Assembly (NCBI GenBank): GCA_937877535.1
Contig: CALFJF010000051.1
Coordinates: 46,204 to 110,203, forward strand
Direction of reading: 5' to 3'
Source of the DNA: an uncultured Treponema sp.
Lineage (GTDB): Bacteria > Spirochaetota > Spirochaetia > Treponematales > Treponemataceae
DNA: 64,000 bases
Shown: piece by piece, positions 7,977 through 15,889 of the stretch
Numbering within the stretch: the stretch's first letter is position 1
Layout: each line of letters starts with the position of its first letter
The notes under the pieces: model-generated
The model's input: the letters and a program-made list of their open reading frames with translations, nothing else
The model's database searches: none
What the model was told of the DNA's origin: nothing
Program-made: the position numbers and the translations under genes

Positions 7977-10568
7977 ATGAAATCAGAGGAAGTCAACTAC
8001 AAAAAAAATTTTTGCGAAAAATATTTTGACAAGAACTGCTGGGATTTGGACGTTTTGAACCAAGTCGATGTGCTTCTCAAAGACAAAAAGGGCAATTTTC
8101 TTCTTTACATCGAGGCGAAATTCCTTGTGGCAAGCGAAAAAGACCGAAAGAGTGCGCTCGCCCAAGTAATCCTCACGAATAAAAAGCAAGCGTCGATTTT
8201 GAGCCGAGTCGCCCTCATTTATCAGGATTCTGCGAAAAACGATGTGCTTGAACTCATCGATTGCAGCGAAAACTCGGTCATGTACAACAACGACATCAAC
8301 TGGAACGCCGAAAAGCCGAGCAATCCCACAAAGGATGCGATTGACAGAATCAACGACCGCATCAAAGGCAAAATCACCGTCTACACGAACGAGGAAATCA
8401 AGGAATTTTACAAAAAGCTAAAAAACGGTCTTGATACGGAAATCGACATCACCGAGCACAATTTCAACGTCGTCTACAACCAGTGGAAAAACGAAATCCG
8501 GTTCAAGGAAAAAATCGAGGACGAGCAAGATTTAATCAATCTTTTTTTGGTGGATATATTAAACGGCACGAAGTACAAAAAAGCCGTCACGGACGCGGGA
8601 TTGTTCGGCAGTGCAGAAGATGCGGTGGTTGAGCGTGTCGAAACCACCGACAAGCCTCAGCAGGTCATTTCGACAGGCTCAATGACCGAAACCTCCGCCT
8701 TGCAGCAAGACCTTATCCGTGAAGGCACGAATTTGAGCCACTACGAAATTATCCGCACGAACGAGAAAATCCGAATTCTGTACGAGGGGAAAGAAAATTC
8801 TGTTTTCTACACAATCGCCGACAGCGAAAAATACGCATTTTTTTGGAAAAAATACAAGCGTCCGCCCGAAAAAAACGAATTCTTGAAGATTTTGGAGCGC
8901 AGCGCGACGCTTTATTCTGAAAAATACCGAAAGGACACGGGCGGCGAGTACACGCCGAGTTGCTTCGTCGAAAAGCAGAACGAGATTTTGAGGCAACATT
9001 ACAATCTTGACGAGTTTATTGTGTGCGACCCGTGCGCCGGCGTGGGGAACCTTGAGAACCAGTTCGGAAAGGACTTCAAGCAGTACTGCTACCTTTCCAC
9101 GCTGGAGCCGATGGATGTTGACATCTGCAAAATCAAAGGATTTGAGAACGCCGTTCAGTTCGACTACCTCAAAAACGCCGGGCAGCCAAAGTGGAAATAC
9201 AAGGGAACGCCGCTCGACATAAACGAAATTTGCCGCCGCGAGAACCGCAAGCTGATGATTGTGATGAACCCGCCGTATCAGAAAAAAGCGGGATTTAAGA
9301 ATAACCTTGCGATTGAATTTTTTAACAAAGTCCTCAAATTGAATCCCGATGTGATTGTGTTTTATTACATGACGGAAAGTTTTTTGCGAGATGAAATAGA
9401 AAATTATAAAAAATCTGGTTATAAAATTGTTTCTCATATTTTTAGCAATGCAAAAACAACTTTTATGCTTTCAGAATGGCCTATTTCTCAAATTATTTTT
9501 GACAAAGAAAAAGGAATTGATATTAACGATAATGAAATAACAGCAGAAAGATATGAATTGCAAAACGGCAGATTCAATTTTATAAATTCATACACCTATA
9601 ACGACAACCGGCCTGGATTGATTTATAAAATCAATGACAAAATTATTGAAAATGAAACTGGATTAGTGTTAGGAAATTATAGTTATATGACAGCTGGTTA
9701 CAGCATAAATTTAACGAATAAAACAAATTCTACTAAAAACCATATCACACAAAATAATATTTATTACTGTTTGTTATCAAAAGGATTGATTTTTAACACT
9801 CATAATCATTATTTTGAAAGAAATCAGTATGTTCATAAGGGAGAGGTTTCTGAAATTTCAGACGAGCTGAAAAATGATGCTATAATGATGGCTTTGTTTT
9901 ATAAAAATTGCGCCTTTACAAACAAAGGGCAGAAAAATTACGTCATGCCGTTTACCTCAGAAGAACTTGGCTGCGCAAAAAACGATTTGAACGTGCTTTT
10001 CCCACAAGAGCAGGAGCCGGATTTGTTCTCTTCCGTGGCGGACACTGGCAACAACAAGGGGCTTAAGTCCCTTGATTCAGACCGTCATTCTGAGCGTAGC
10101 GAAGAATCTCATTCGCACAGAGATTCTTCACTCGCTTCGCTCCCTCAGAATGGCAGTTACGCCCCGTTCGATTTTAGGCAATTTCTTTCGCAGTTTGATT
10201 TTTCTGTCGAGGCGAAAGATTTGTATGCGGCGGCGCTGGAGATTTTCAGGTTCTACCACAAATCAGAGGAATATGCACAAAATCGCGATTGGAACGACAG
10301 TTTCTACGACATCACGAACGCGATTATGGGAAAAGACGCTTCGAGTTTCAAGGTGCTGGAAACAGACAACGACACGCGAATCACGCGGACAAAGACCACA
10401 AAAGGCACGAAAGGCTTTGGCAGGAACACAATAAAATACGCGGTTTCATCCGTCGCCTTGCCGATTTTCGAGCGTTTCTTTGACGCGCGCGATGTTCTCG
10501 CAAAGAAAATTAACAGGCAACTCGTGGAAAGCGGGCTGCTTTTGTGGGAGCGGGAAAATATTTACTAG
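7977..10568 (+). CDS. Fused type II (IIG-like) restriction-modification enzyme
   Basis: An 863-residue protein joining an apparent nuclease to an adenine-N6 DNA methyltransferase. Near the N-terminus DVLL then FLLYIEAKF (E46-x-K48) fits a PD-(D/E)xK nuclease. The methyltransferase has the AdoMet motif CDPCAGVGN near 351 and the catalytic NPPY in VMNPPYQKK near 431. After that, about bases 9350-9900 become clearly AT-richer; this is where target recognition usually sits, suggesting separate ancestry. Two sets of palindromic repeats are read in frame, near residues 216-237 and 694-727. The start is the ATG 6 bases after an extended -10. Recognition sequence and activity are unknown. It could be only a methyltransferase if the nuclease motif is incidental. 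Confidence 0.82.
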   Translation: MKSEEVNYKKNFCEKYFDKNCWDLDVLNQVDVLLKDKKGNFLLYIEAKFLVASEKDRKSALAQVILTNKKQASILSRVALIYQDSAKNDVLELIDCSENSVMYNNDINWNAEKPSNPTKDAIDRINDRIKGKITVYTNEEIKEFYKKLKNGLDTEIDITEHNFNVVYNQWKNEIRFKEKIEDEQDLINLFLVDILNGTKYKKAVTDAGLFGSAEDAVVERVETTDKPQQVISTGSMTETSALQQDLIREGTNLSHYEIIRTNEKIRILYEGKENSVFYTIADSEKYAFFWKKYKRPPEKNEFLKILERSATLYSEKYRKDTGGEYTPSCFVEKQNEILRQHYNLDEFIVCDPCAGVGNLENQFGKDFKQYCYLSTLEPMDVDICKIKGFENAVQFDYLKNAGQPKWKYKGTPLDINEICRRENRKLMIVMNPPYQKKAGFKNNLAIEFFNKVLKLNPDVIVFYYMTESFLRDEIENYKKSGYKIVSHIFSNAKTTFMLSEWPISQIIFDKEKGIDINDNEITAERYELQNGRFNFINSYTYNDNRPGLIYKINDKIIENETGLVLGNYSYMTAGYSINLTNKTNSTKNHITQNNIYYCLLSKGLIFNTHNHYFERNQYVHKGEVSEISDELKNDAIMMALFYKNCAFTNKGQKNYVMPFTSEELGCAKNDLNVLFPQEQEPDLFSSVADTGNNKGLKSLDSDRHSERSEESHSHRDSSLASLPQNGSYAPFDFRQFLSQFDFSVEAKDLYAAALEIFRFYHKSEEYAQNRDWNDSFYDITNAIMGKDASSFKVLETDNDTRITRTKTTKGTKGFGRNTIKYAVSSVALPIFERFFDARDVLAKKINRQLVESGLLLWERENIY
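8622..8687. repeat. Two palindromic repeats inside the restriction-modification gene
   Basis: The first unit (8622-8650) has arms GGTGGTT and AACCACC with a core like GAGCGTGTCG. The second (8663-8687) lies in the opposite sense, with arms GGTCATT and AATGACC around TCGACAGGCTC. Both belong to the family seen at 6853 and 48474; the arms of the second differ but still pair. They are translated in frame as part of the enzyme. Confidence 0.85.
10056..10155. repeat. Composite palindromic repeat inside the restriction-modification gene
   Basis: An inverted repeat AAGGGGCTTAAGTCCCTT (10056-10073) is followed by GATTCAGAC, then a larger inverted repeat. In the larger one, CATTCTGAGCGTAGCGAAG and AATCTC (from 10086) pair with AGATTCTTC and GCTTCGCTCCCTCAGAATG (to 10152). 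The whole keeps the reading frame, giving a Ser/Glu/Arg/His-rich stretch (DRHSERSEESHSHRDSS). The second unit is of the CATTCTGAG type found as a dispersed repeat in several bacterial genomes. Confidence 0.85.
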
Positions 10569-10596
10569 AGGGGGCTTTTAGCCCCTTGATTCGGAC
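10569..10596. repeat. Second copy of the GGGGCTT..AG..CCCTTGATTC repeat
   Basis: Immediately after the stop codon of the restriction-modification gene, GGGGGCTTTTAGCCCCTTGA then TTCGGAC matches the unit at 10056-10083 (GGGGCTTAAGTCCCTTGA then TTCAGAC). The GGGGCT/AGCCCC arms make a hairpin that might also help end transcription. Confidence 0.75.
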
Positions 10597-10643
10597 GCGA
10601 CTCAATATGACACTCAAAAAGTCTTTTGCGGGCGAGTTGATTC

Positions 10644-10673
10644 TTGACAAAATTATATTTGATACAATATAAT
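10644..10673 (+). promoter_or_regulatory. Consensus sigma-70 promoter of trxB
   Basis: TTGACA (10644-10649), an 18-base spacer and TATAAT (10668-10673). This is the only promoter in the window matching both hexamers perfectly. The leader is short and carries AGGAAGGG ahead of the ATG at 10698. Confidence 0.85.
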
Positions 10674-10697
10674 TTTTGAAAAAACGAGGAAGGGCTT

Positions 10698-11606
10698 ATG
10701 AACTACGATGTAATTATAATTGGAGCGGGACCTGCTGGAATTTCTGCAAGTCTTTACGCAAAACGGGCAAATCTTTCGGTTTTGGTGATTTATTTTGGCG
10801 AAAGTCAACTTGAAAAGGCGCACAAAATCGACAATTATTACGGATTTACGGACGGAATTACGGGCGCGAATTTGTACAAAAATGGCATTGAGCAAGCAAA
10901 AAATCTGGGCGTGGACGTGCTTTTTTTGGAAGTTACGAACATCGAAATGCTCGATTCTGCTCCAAAAATACAATACTCTGTAAAGGCGGGCGAAAGCGAG
11001 TTTACGGCTCCTGCCATAATCATCGCCACGGGAAACAAAAAACTCCGCCCGAACATTTCTGGCATTGCAGATTTTGAGGGCAAGGGCGTTTCGTATTGCG
11101 CGGTGTGCGATGGATTTTTTTACAAAAAGAAAAATGTCGCCGTAATCGGAAACGGAACGTTTGCCGCCGAAGAAGCATCTTACCTTTCTCACGTTGCTCA
11201 AAGCGTAACTATTTTGACGGACGGAAAGAGCGACGAAAAAATCCGCTCGGAGTCAAAACTCGAAAACATCAAAATCGATTCTCGAAAAATCGAAAAAATC
11301 GTTCCGAATGCTGAAAAAAACAAAGTCGGCGGAGTCGTTTTTTCTGACGGAGAAACGTTTTCTATTGACGGCATTTTTATTGCACTAGGTAGCGCAGGCG
11401 CGGCGGATTTTGCCAAAAAACTCGGTCTAAACGTAAACGGCGACGCAATCGCCACAAATGACAAAATGGAAACGAACGCGCCTGGCATTTTTTCGTGTGG
11501 AAACGCAAACGGTGGCTTGCTTCAAGTTTGCAAAGCCGTTTACGAAGGAGGCGTTGCAGGTTTGAGCGCAGTGTCTTTTGTCCAAAATCAAAGAAAGATA
11601 GGATAA
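10698..11606 (+). CDS. trxB: Thioredoxin-disulfide reductase
   Basis: FAD- and NADPH-dependent flavoenzyme that reduces thioredoxin in the cytoplasm. The FAD fold opens the protein (IIGAGPAGISASLYAKRA), the redox-active pair is CAVC within CAVCDGFFYKKK, the NADPH fold follows (VAVIGNGTFAAEEASYL), and the C-terminal FAD-binding stretch is FSCGNANGGLLQVCKAV. The length of 302 residues is near the family's usual 305-320. A strong AGGAAGGG site and a consensus promoter suggest steady high expression. Monocistronic, ending in a hairpin shared with converging rlmI. The nucleotide-binding motif is not the textbook HRR form, so a ferredoxin-linked variant cannot be excluded. Confidence 0.9.
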   Translation: MNYDVIIIGAGPAGISASLYAKRANLSVLVIYFGESQLEKAHKIDNYYGFTDGITGANLYKNGIEQAKNLGVDVLFLEVTNIEMLDSAPKIQYSVKAGESEFTAPAIIIATGNKKLRPNISGIADFEGKGVSYCAVCDGFFYKKKNVAVIGNGTFAAEEASYLSHVAQSVTILTDGKSDEKIRSESKLENIKIDSRKIEKIVPNAEKNKVGGVVFSDGETFSIDGIFIALGSAGAADFAKKLGLNVNGDAIATNDKMETNAPGIFSCGNANGGLLQVCKAVYEGGVAGLSAVSFVQNQRKIG

Positions 11607-11620
11607 TTCGATAGAATTGA

Positions 11621-11663
11621 AAAAAGTCGATTGCAGTTTTCAAACCACAACCGACTTTTTTTT
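11621..11663. terminator. Bidirectional terminator between trxB and rlmI
   Basis: AAAAAGTCG (11621-11629) pairs with CGACTTTTT (11652-11660); inside it TTG and CAA extend the stem past one mismatch. The T-run continues to 11663. The rlmI stop codon overlaps the end of the T-run. Confidence 0.75.
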
Positions 11664-12972
11664 ACAGAACGCGACAGAGGGCGCATTTTAGGTAATCCGA
11701 TTTTGGATAGCCAGCAAGAACTGGGTGGTCAGGTCCTGCGCCTGTTTTTGAAAGAATCTGAACGCGCCGTTTTGCGTCGCTGGCGGCTTTCATAAGCATT
11801 CCGTAAAAATGCTCCGCGTCAAAAAAGTACGAACACGAACACGTGGCAAGGATTCCGCCTGGAGCGAGCAATCGCATTGCTCGCATATTGATTTCTTTAT
11901 AACCGCCATACGCTTTTTGAATATTTTTCACGGATTTTGTAAACGCTGGCGGGTCAAGGATGATAACGTCGAATTTTTCTCCTTTTTGCTCGTATTCTTT
12001 CAAAAGTTCAAAAACGTCGGCGCACACTGTTTTGAGTTTTTCACCCGCGTAATTCAATTCGCCGTTCTTTTTGATGAGCGAAACGGCATCTTCCGAAATG
12101 TCCACGGCAATCGCTTCTTTTGCCCCCGCCCGAAGCGCGTTGAGCGCAAACGCCCCCGTGTGCGCGAACGTATCAAGGACGCGCTTTCCCGCGCACAAAG
12201 TCGAAACGAGTTTTCGATTGTCCTTTTGGTCCAAAAAATATCCCGTTTTTTGCCCGTTCGTCAAATCAACCTCAATCAAAATATCGTTTTCTCTGATTAC
12301 GATTTTTTCGTCGCGGACTTCTCCGTGCCAGCACGATTTGAGCGGAAGTCCGTCTTTTTCTCGTGTTGGAGCGTCGCTTTTTTCATAAATTCCCCACGGA
12401 CGACAGACGGCTCGAAGGGCGGCTAAGATTTCTCGTCTAAAAACCTCGCACGAAAGGGTCGAAAATTGCACAACGATATACACGTTTTTATGAACATCAA
12501 CGTATCGCTCCACGATAAGACCTGGAAGAAGGTCGGATTCTCCATAAACGAGTCTGTAGGAATCTTTGGCAGAATAAAAGAGTTTTCGTAAATCGTAAGC
12601 GGCTTGTATTTTTGCAAGAAAATATCCGTTTGTGTCAGAAAGAATTTGCTCTGCCCGCCCGCGTCCAATTATGCGAACGGCAATCACAGAGCGGTGATTC
12701 AAAACGCCTGTTCCCAAAAAATCGCCCGAATGAGAAAAAACTTCCACAACGCTTCCGTCTGGAACGACCATCGACTCTGCGTCAAAATACGGAACGCTTT
12801 TTGAGCCATTTGGAATCGAAAAGCGCACAAACTCGATTTCGTTGTTGTAAACCCACGGAAAACCTTGCTTTACTTCAAATTCTTCCTTTGATTTTAAAAT
12901 AATGCGCGGAATCATTTTTTTTGTTGATTCTGCGCTTGGCGCGTCTTTTTTTTCCGTTTTTTCACCAGCCAT
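11662..12972 (-). CDS. rlmI: Ribosomal RNA large-subunit (cytosine-C5) methyltransferase, RlmI type
   Basis: AdoMet-dependent methyltransferase of the RlmI/RlmK family that methylates 23S rRNA (C1962 in E. coli). After a charged N-terminal tail come a PUA-like RNA-binding domain (about residues 25-105), an EEHEE-type region with YGESDLLPGLIVERY, and a Rossmann fold with VLDTFAHTGAFALNALRAGA, ILDPPAFTKS and TCSCSYFF. The ATG at 12972 is chosen because GGAGGGGAG stands just upstream; a TTG 15 bases earlier would lie within that site. It is the last gene of the long minus-strand run, 23 bases after lon. Confidence 0.9.
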   Translation of the reverse strand: MAGEKTEKKDAPSAESTKKMIPRIILKSKEEFEVKQGFPWVYNNEIEFVRFSIPNGSKSVPYFDAESMVVPDGSVVEVFSHSGDFLGTGVLNHRSVIAVRIIGRGRAEQILSDTNGYFLAKIQAAYDLRKLFYSAKDSYRLVYGESDLLPGLIVERYVDVHKNVYIVVQFSTLSCEVFRREILAALRAVCRPWGIYEKSDAPTREKDGLPLKSCWHGEVRDEKIVIRENDILIEVDLTNGQKTGYFLDQKDNRKLVSTLCAGKRVLDTFAHTGAFALNALRAGAKEAIAVDISEDAVSLIKKNGELNYAGEKLKTVCADVFELLKEYEQKGEKFDVIILDPPAFTKSVKNIQKAYGGYKEINMRAMRLLAPGGILATCSCSYFFDAEHFYGMLMKAASDAKRRVQILSKTGAGPDHPVLAGYPKSDYLKCALCRVL

Positions 12973-12995
12973 TTTTCTCCCCTCCAAAACTCAAT

Positions 12996-15698
12996 CTAAA
13001 ATCCGTAGCCTTTTGTGTCTTTCTTTTCCTCTGGCAAAAACACGTTCGACATAACTTCAATCGCGTTTTTTACGGGAACAAAATGAATCCCTGCGCGCAC
13101 GATTTCTGGAATGTCATCAAGGTCGCGCTCGTTTGCCTTTGGAATGAAAATCGTCTTGATTCCATTTCGCTTTGCCGCAACGGTCTTTTCTCGAAGTCCG
13201 CCGATGGGAAGCACGCGCCCCGAAAGGTCAAGTTCCCCCGTCATTGCCACGTTTGGCTTCATAATTCTATTCGTAACGAGCGACATAAAAGCCGTCGCCA
13301 TTGTGATTCCTGCGCTCGGTCCGTCTTTTGGCGTGGCTCCTTCGGGAATATGAAGATGAACGGCGTTCCTATCAAACCACTCCGCCGAACGAATCGAATG
13401 TTGAACGGCGTATCGACGCACAAAATTAAACGCAATTTGTGCCGATTCTTTCATCACATCTCCCAGTTGCCCCGTAAGTTGCAAACCGCCATTTGCGCTT
13501 TCAAACGAAACCGCCTCCAAAAGAAGCGTATCGCCTCCCATGCTCGTCCAGGCAAGTCCTATCGCGCTTCCAGGCGCATCCGCCTTTTTGATTTCGCTTT
13601 CGTCAAAAATCGGTTTTCCAAGAAATCGCTCCAAATCCGCGTCGTCAATCGTAAACGTTTTTTTTGAAAAATCCGCTTGAATCTCCGCGGTATCGTTTTT
13701 TGATTTTAATTTTACGCTTGAAAGTCGCTTTACGTCCGACGGAATCCCAGACAGATTTTCAAGAACAAGTTTTCTGTGGATTTTGTCAACGCATTTTTCG
13801 TAATGCCGAACGCCCGCTTCACGCGCGTACTCCTCGGCAATTCTCAAAAGAGCCTCTTTTGTGTATTTTACTTGATTTTTTTTCAGACCGTTTTTTTCAA
13901 GATTTTTTGGAATCAAATATTTTCGCGCAATTTCGATTTTTTCTTGGTCGATATAGCCCGAAAGCGTGATGATTTCAGCGCGGTCAAGAAGCGGCTGCGG
14001 AATCGAGTCGAGCGTGTTCGCGGTCAAAATAAAAAACACATCGGACACATCAAACGGCAAATCAAGATACGTGTCGCGGAAATTCACGTTTTGCTCAGGG
14101 TCAAGCACCTCAAGGAGCGCACTCGCGGGGTCGCCACCAGAATAAGAAGCCCCCATTTTGTCGATTTCGTCAATCATAAAAACAGGCGAGCGCGTCTTTG
14201 TGATTTTGAGTCCTTGCAAAATCTTTCCAGGCATTGCCCCCACATACGTTCGTCTATGCCCGCGGATTTCCGCCTCATCGCGCATTCCGCCCACGCTAAA
14301 GCGGTAAAATGGCTTATTCATCGCGTCCGCAATGGAACGCCCGATTGACGTTTTTCCAACTCCCGGCGGTCCAACCAAAATCAAAATCGAGCCTTTGTTG
14401 TCGCCGCGCAATTTTCGCACAGAAAGAAATTCCAAAATGCGTTTTTTTACGTCGTCAAGTCCGTAATGGTCTTTTTCAAGAACGCGGAACGCACGCAAAA
14501 GGTCATAAGTCGGCGCGTTTTCTTCTTTCTTTTTTCCGCTTCCCCACGGAAGAGAAACGACCAAATCAAGATAATTTCGCACCATGAAGTACTCGCTGGA
14601 ATTTGGGTCCATGAGTTTGAATTTATCGAGTTCATTGTAGACGAGTTCTTTGACTTCGCCTTCAAATTCAAACTCGTCGATTTTCGCTTTGAGTTTTTGA
14701 AACTCGCTTCCGTCCTCGCCACCACCAAGTTCTTCTTGAATATTTTTCAACTCTTGGCGCAAAAAATGCTCGCGCTGATTTTTTTCAAAATTATCCCGAA
14801 ACTCGTCTTGAATTTTCCGCTGAATACGAATGATGTCTTGGTCGCGTTTTATAAAAACCAAATCTTGCTCAAGACGGCGACGAACGTTCAGTTCTTCAAG
14901 GATTTTTTGCTGCTCTTCGCGCTCAACATTGAGAATCGTTGACACAAAATCTGCGATTCTCCCCGGATTTTCAATATTCACCATATTGAGTCGCATTTCG
15001 TCGGAAAAAAGCGGATTATTTTCGCTGATGTCCTTCATTTCGCTAACGAGCGCACGCGTGAGAGCCTTCACCTCAAACGAATCCGTTTCTTCGTCGTCCA
15101 AATATTCAATCAAAGCAACAAAAGGCGGGCGCGACGAAATGAATCGCCGAACTCTAAACCGCCGAATCGTGGACACAAAAATGTTCACGCCACCGTCAGG
15201 AAGATTTATGCGCTTCATGATTTTTGCAACGCAGCCAATGCGATACAATTCAGAAGAATTGAGAGCACCTTCTTCTTTTTTTGTAAGAATAAAGCCGATA
15301 AAACCGCCCGCCGCCTGCGCTTTTTCCACGGTCGCAACGTCATCTTCGCCGTTCACAACGATTGGCGTAAAAATGCCAGGAAAAATCGGACGCACAGAAA
15401 GCGGCATAATCGGAATCTGTGGCGGCATAAATTCGTCCATGGAAAGCAAAGCGTTATTCAGCGCAGAAGCAAGCGAATTCGTTATCGCTTTTTCGATTTT
15501 TTTTGTTACCGAAGGCGAAGGTGCGCCTTCAGTTTCTTCGTTTTCATCTGAAATCGAAGAAACCACTTCAGGCTCTTTTCCCGGAGATATTTGAATCTCA
15601 AGGATTTTGCGCTTTTCTTCTTCGTTTTTTTCTGCCCTTTCTTCCGATTCGATTTCTTGAGGGGCTTGTTCTTGTTCTTTGTCGTTATTTTCGGTCAT
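12996..15698 (-). CDS. lon: ATP-dependent protease Lon
   Basis: Cytoplasmic AAA+ serine protease that degrades damaged and regulatory proteins. The 900 residues contain an acidic, low-complexity N-terminal extension of about 90 residues, the LON substrate domain from about 95 (PIMPLSVRPIFPG), a coiled region, the AAA+ module (GPPGVGKTS, FMIDEIDKMG) and the protease domain with catalytic Ser795 (KDGPSAG) and Lys838 (REKTVAAK). The 43-residue spacing of Ser and Lys matches E. coli Lon. The acidic extension is longer than usual. A separate promoter and a three-hairpin leader precede the gene, so it is likely controlled apart from the kinase gene upstream. Confidence 0.97.
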   Translation of the reverse strand: MTENNDKEQEQAPQEIESEERAEKNEEEKRKILEIQISPGKEPEVVSSISDENEETEGAPSPSVTKKIEKAITNSLASALNNALLSMDEFMPPQIPIMPLSVRPIFPGIFTPIVVNGEDDVATVEKAQAAGGFIGFILTKKEEGALNSSELYRIGCVAKIMKRINLPDGGVNIFVSTIRRFRVRRFISSRPPFVALIEYLDDEETDSFEVKALTRALVSEMKDISENNPLFSDEMRLNMVNIENPGRIADFVSTILNVEREEQQKILEELNVRRRLEQDLVFIKRDQDIIRIQRKIQDEFRDNFEKNQREHFLRQELKNIQEELGGGEDGSEFQKLKAKIDEFEFEGEVKELVYNELDKFKLMDPNSSEYFMVRNYLDLVVSLPWGSGKKKEENAPTYDLLRAFRVLEKDHYGLDDVKKRILEFLSVRKLRGDNKGSILILVGPPGVGKTSIGRSIADAMNKPFYRFSVGGMRDEAEIRGHRRTYVGAMPGKILQGLKITKTRSPVFMIDEIDKMGASYSGGDPASALLEVLDPEQNVNFRDTYLDLPFDVSDVFFILTANTLDSIPQPLLDRAEIITLSGYIDQEKIEIARKYLIPKNLEKNGLKKNQVKYTKEALLRIAEEYAREAGVRHYEKCVDKIHRKLVLENLSGIPSDVKRLSSVKLKSKNDTAEIQADFSKKTFTIDDADLERFLGKPIFDESEIKKADAPGSAIGLAWTSMGGDTLLLEAVSFESANGGLQLTGQLGDVMKESAQIAFNFVRRYAVQHSIRSAEWFDRNAVHLHIPEGATPKDGPSAGITMATAFMSLVTNRIMKPNVAMTGELDLSGRVLPIGGLREKTVAAKRNGIKTIFIPKANERDLDDIPEIVRAGIHFVPVKNAIEVMSNVFLPEEKKDTKGYGF

Positions 15699-15703
15699 GC
15701 TCT

Positions 15704-15847
15704 AAAAACTGACCCGTTCCAACAAATCAGAACGGGTTTCCATAAAAATCTCATTTTTTTAAGCGGCAAAGCCTTTCAAAAAATGGCAAAAAGCCCGACG
15801 TTTCTCGGACTAAAAAGCCTGTTCAAGAACTCCCGTTTTAGAACAGG
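15704..15847 (-). promoter_or_regulatory. lon leader with three tandem hairpins, each followed by a T-run
   Basis: Read on the minus strand: hairpin 1 CCTGTTC/GAACAGG (15818-15847) then CTTTTTAG; hairpin 2 GTCCGA/TCGGGC with a 6-base loop (15793-15810) then TTTTTGCC; hairpin 3 ACCCGTTC/GAACGGGT (15712-15737) then CAGTTTTTA, ending about 5 bases before the lon ATG. Hairpin 1 would start about 3 bases from the predicted transcript end. They may simply end kinase transcripts, or attenuate lon itself. Confidence 0.6.
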
Positions 15848-15856
15848 TTTCATTTT

Positions 15857-15885
15857 AATATAACAAAGCCACACAAAATCGGCAA
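15857..15885 (-). promoter_or_regulatory. lon promoter
   Basis: On the minus strand TTGCCG (complement of 15880-15885), a 17-base spacer and TATATT (complement of 15857-15862) with a TGT extension before the -10. It lies in the gap just after the kinase stop codon and ahead of the three hairpins. Confidence 0.65.
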
Positions 15886-15889
15886 ATTT

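Noticed and set aside
15818..15847. CIRCE-type heat-shock operator before lon
   Set aside because: The arms are CCTGTTC/GAACAGG, not the TTAGCACTC/GAGTGCTAA consensus.
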